Positions 62,724 to 64,000 of a stretch of DNA of 64,000 nucleotides are shown piece after piece; within the stretch, counting starts at the first letter, position 1, and each line of letters starts with the position of its first letter. This DNA comes from Allobosea sp. Tri-44 (GTDB lineage: Bacteria > Pseudomonadota > Alphaproteobacteria > Rhizobiales > Beijerinckiaceae), in contig NZ_NBDP01000030.1 in the NCBI RefSeq assembly GCF_004123845.1, forward strand, positions 558,001 to 622,000. Reading direction: 5' to 3'. Made by a program: the position numbers and the translations under genes. A model generated the notes under the pieces. That model ran no database searches and was not told the origin of the DNA. It was given only the letters and a program-made list of their open reading frames with translations.

Positions 62724-63308
62724 TCAGAGCGCGAACCGCATCAGCGGACGACCGGGCTTCTGCCGGGCAACCTCGACGAAACCGGCGCGCTGAAACACGC
62801 TTTCTGGACCGACATAGAGCCCGTCGGCGCTGCGCTTGCCCTCATTGTCCATCGGCGCGGCCTCGACCAGGCGCGCGCCGCTCGCCCGTGCGAATTCCAC
62901 CCCGCCGGAGAGCAACGCAGCCGTGACGCCCTGGCCACGAAAACCCTTGCGGACGAAGAAGCAGGACGCCGCCCAGTTGCGCTCGTCCTCGACCGGAGCA
63001 TCGGGCAAAGGCGTCGAAGCACGGCGCGGGTTATTCCACTCAGGGATATGCGCCCGCGGCCCGATCTGCAGCCAGCCGACCGCGATATCGCCGGCGAAGG
63101 CGAGCACGCCCGGTCGTGGGCCCTTTCTCACTCGCTCCTCGAAAAGCTGCCGCGCGCCCTCTCCCAGTAGCGGCTTGCGCAGCTTCGGCGGCATGCGGAA
63201 ATGAATGCACCAGCAGCCATAGCAAGGCCCCTGCGGGCCGAAGAGATCCTCCAGCGCCGGCCAATGCTCCGGCGTCAGTGGAACGACCTGGAAATCAGCC
63301 TTCGACAC
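62724..63308 (-). CDS. GNAT family N-acetyltransferase
   Basis: This 194-residue protein has a conserved N-terminal FGPQGPCYGCWCIHFRMPPK with three cysteines, and AVGWLQIGPRAHIPEWNNPR. The acetyl-CoA loop is FFVRKGFRGQGVTAALLSGG, followed by SGARLVEAAPMDNEG. The Cys-rich start is typical of a GNAT subgroup of unknown substrate. It is upstream of the chemoreceptor on the same strand. Confidence 0.85.
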   Translation of the reverse strand: MSKADFQVVPLTPEHWPALEDLFGPQGPCYGCWCIHFRMPPKLRKPLLGEGARQLFEERVRKGPRPGVLAFAGDIAVGWLQIGPRAHIPEWNNPRRASTPLPDAPVEDERNWAASCFFVRKGFRGQGVTAALLSGGVEFARASGARLVEAAPMDNEGKRSADGLYVGPESVFQRAGFVEVARQKPGRPLMRFAL

Positions 63309-63401
63309 GTCCGCCCTCCTCTCTCGACAGGCCAGCGCAAACAGGAGAGGAATGACGCGCCGCCTTAAAGGCGGCCGCCAAGCCGCCCGGAGGCTTCTTC
63401 C

Positions 63402-64000
63402 ATGTCATTCGAACTCTTCGCCGCCTATCTCGTCGCCTGCTTCGTCATCGTGATCGTGCCCGGCCCGACGGTGACGCTGATCATCGCCAACAGCCTGAAG
63501 CATGGTAGCCGCGCCGGGCTTCTCAACATGGCAGGAACCCAGGCCGGGCTGGTAATCATGATCGCGATCGTCGGCATCGGTCTGAGTTCGGTGATCGCCG
63601 CGATGGGCCACTGGTTCGACTGGGTCAGGCTCGCCGGCGCCGCCTATCTGATCTGGCTGGGCTGGAAGATGTATCGCAGCGCGGGCGAGATCACCGAGGG
63701 CGCGACCGAGGCGCGCCCGCCGCGTGGCGGCTTTTTCCTGCAGGGACTGTTGGTGGCGCTGAGCAACCCGAAGACGCTGGTCTTCTTCGGCGCCTTCTTC
63801 CCGCAATTCCTCGATCCGGCGCGCGACTATGCCACCCAGATCGCGATCATGGGTGCGATCGCGATGCTGTTCGCGGCTGTCAGCGACAGCGCCTATGCGA
63901 TCCTCTCCGGCCGGGCCGGACGCTTCCTGTCGCAGAAGCGCGTCCGGTTGATGTCGAAGTTCAGCGGCGGCTTCCTGATCGGCGGCGGGCTCTGGCTCGC
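63402..64000 (+). CDS. LysE family exporter, cut by window end
   Basis: This is an open frame of about 199 codons to the right edge. It starts MSFELFAAYLVACFVIVIVP, followed by GPTVTLIIANSLKHGSRAGL, and LLVALSNPKTLVFFGAFFPQ in the middle, the LysE/RhtB signature. It lacks only the last few residues. GGAGG lies nine bases before the ATG. Substrate unknown. Confidence 0.85.
   Translation, partial: MSFELFAAYLVACFVIVIVPGPTVTLIIANSLKHGSRAGLLNMAGTQAGLVIMIAIVGIGLSSVIAAMGHWFDWVRLAGAAYLIWLGWKMYRSAGEITEGATEARPPRGGFFLQGLLVALSNPKTLVFFGAFFPQFLDPARDYATQIAIMGAIAMLFAAVSDSAYAILSGRAGRFLSQKRVRLMSKFSGGFLIGGGLWL

Overview
The window is GC-rich, densely coding chromosomal DNA from an alphaproteobacterium of the Rhizobiales (Hyphomicrobiales) type. 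The evidence is the gene set (dapF-mtaB, ffh-rpsP-rimM-trmD, rplS, leuC/leuD/leuB, a diverged EF-G paralogue, Tat-exported DUF1501 with DUF1800), the style of the Bug, LysE and Rhizobiales-specific small proteins, and a 44-bp interspersed palindrome familiar from rhizobial genomes. A Bosea-like genus is my best guess, by inference only. No rRNA, tRNA, CRISPR array, insertion sequence or prophage is visible. Most genes are ordinary chromosomal genes.

Layout. 1-7.2 kb: the tail of an Lrp regulator, a methyltransferase, an aldehyde dehydrogenase, a LivF ATPase, and a decapitated LivG remnant, which faces a CoA-transferase / acyl-CoA dehydrogenase / hydratase catabolic trio. 7.4-12.3 kb: an exported CpdB-type phosphoesterase, a Cys-rich peptide, an ABC exporter and an AT-richer orphan membrane protein. 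12.4-21.2 kb: leuB, a MltB-type transglycosylase, a SemiSWEET/DUF486/methyltransferase run, a YliI-like sugar dehydrogenase, a SAF-domain oxidoreductase and a Bug binding protein. 21.3-22.5 kb: a row of five very small genes. 22.5-30.3 kb: a transglutaminase-like protein, an aspartate aminotransferase, an acetyltransferase, a rhodanese, then trmD-HAD-rimM-rpsP-ffh on the minus strand. 30.6-38.1 kb: secreted proteins, a CAP lipoprotein, a LysE exporter, a methyltransferase, an MBL hydrolase, a GyrI-like secreted protein, dapF and mtaB. 38.1-45.2 kb: fadD with a structured leader, an EF-G-like GTPase, a HxlR/NmrA divergent pair, an SDR and rplS with a textbook terminator. 45.3-52.4 kb: a kynureninase-like/kynA divergent pair, and leuC and leuD separated by three unrelated genes. 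52.5-64 kb: the DUF1501/DUF1800 pair, a DUF4394 gene divergent from an ECF sigma/anti-sigma pair, a PatB-like lyase, a nucleotidyltransferase-like protein overlapping a RecD-like helicase, a chemoreceptor, a GNAT and a LysE exporter cut by the window end.

How the genes relate. Leucine synthesis (leuB, leuC, leuD), lysine/peptidoglycan precursor synthesis (dapF) and translation/secretion genes (ffh, rpsP, rimM, trmD, rplS, mtaB) form the housekeeping core, but their order looks scrambled and partly inverted. Tryptophan catabolism (kynA plus a kynureninase-like enzyme), fatty-acid activation (fadD) and the CoA-transferase trio are catabolic modules.

The strongest non-gene signal is a set of at least a dozen roughly 90-150 bp palindromic elements in several families. 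They sit between genes, one sits inside another, and one encodes the C-terminus of TrmD. No single spectacular new system is evident. The best candidates for something undescribed are the tiny-gene row at 21.3-22.5 kb, the diverged EF-G-like GTPase, the ECF/anti-sigma/DUF4394 module and the structured fadD leader.
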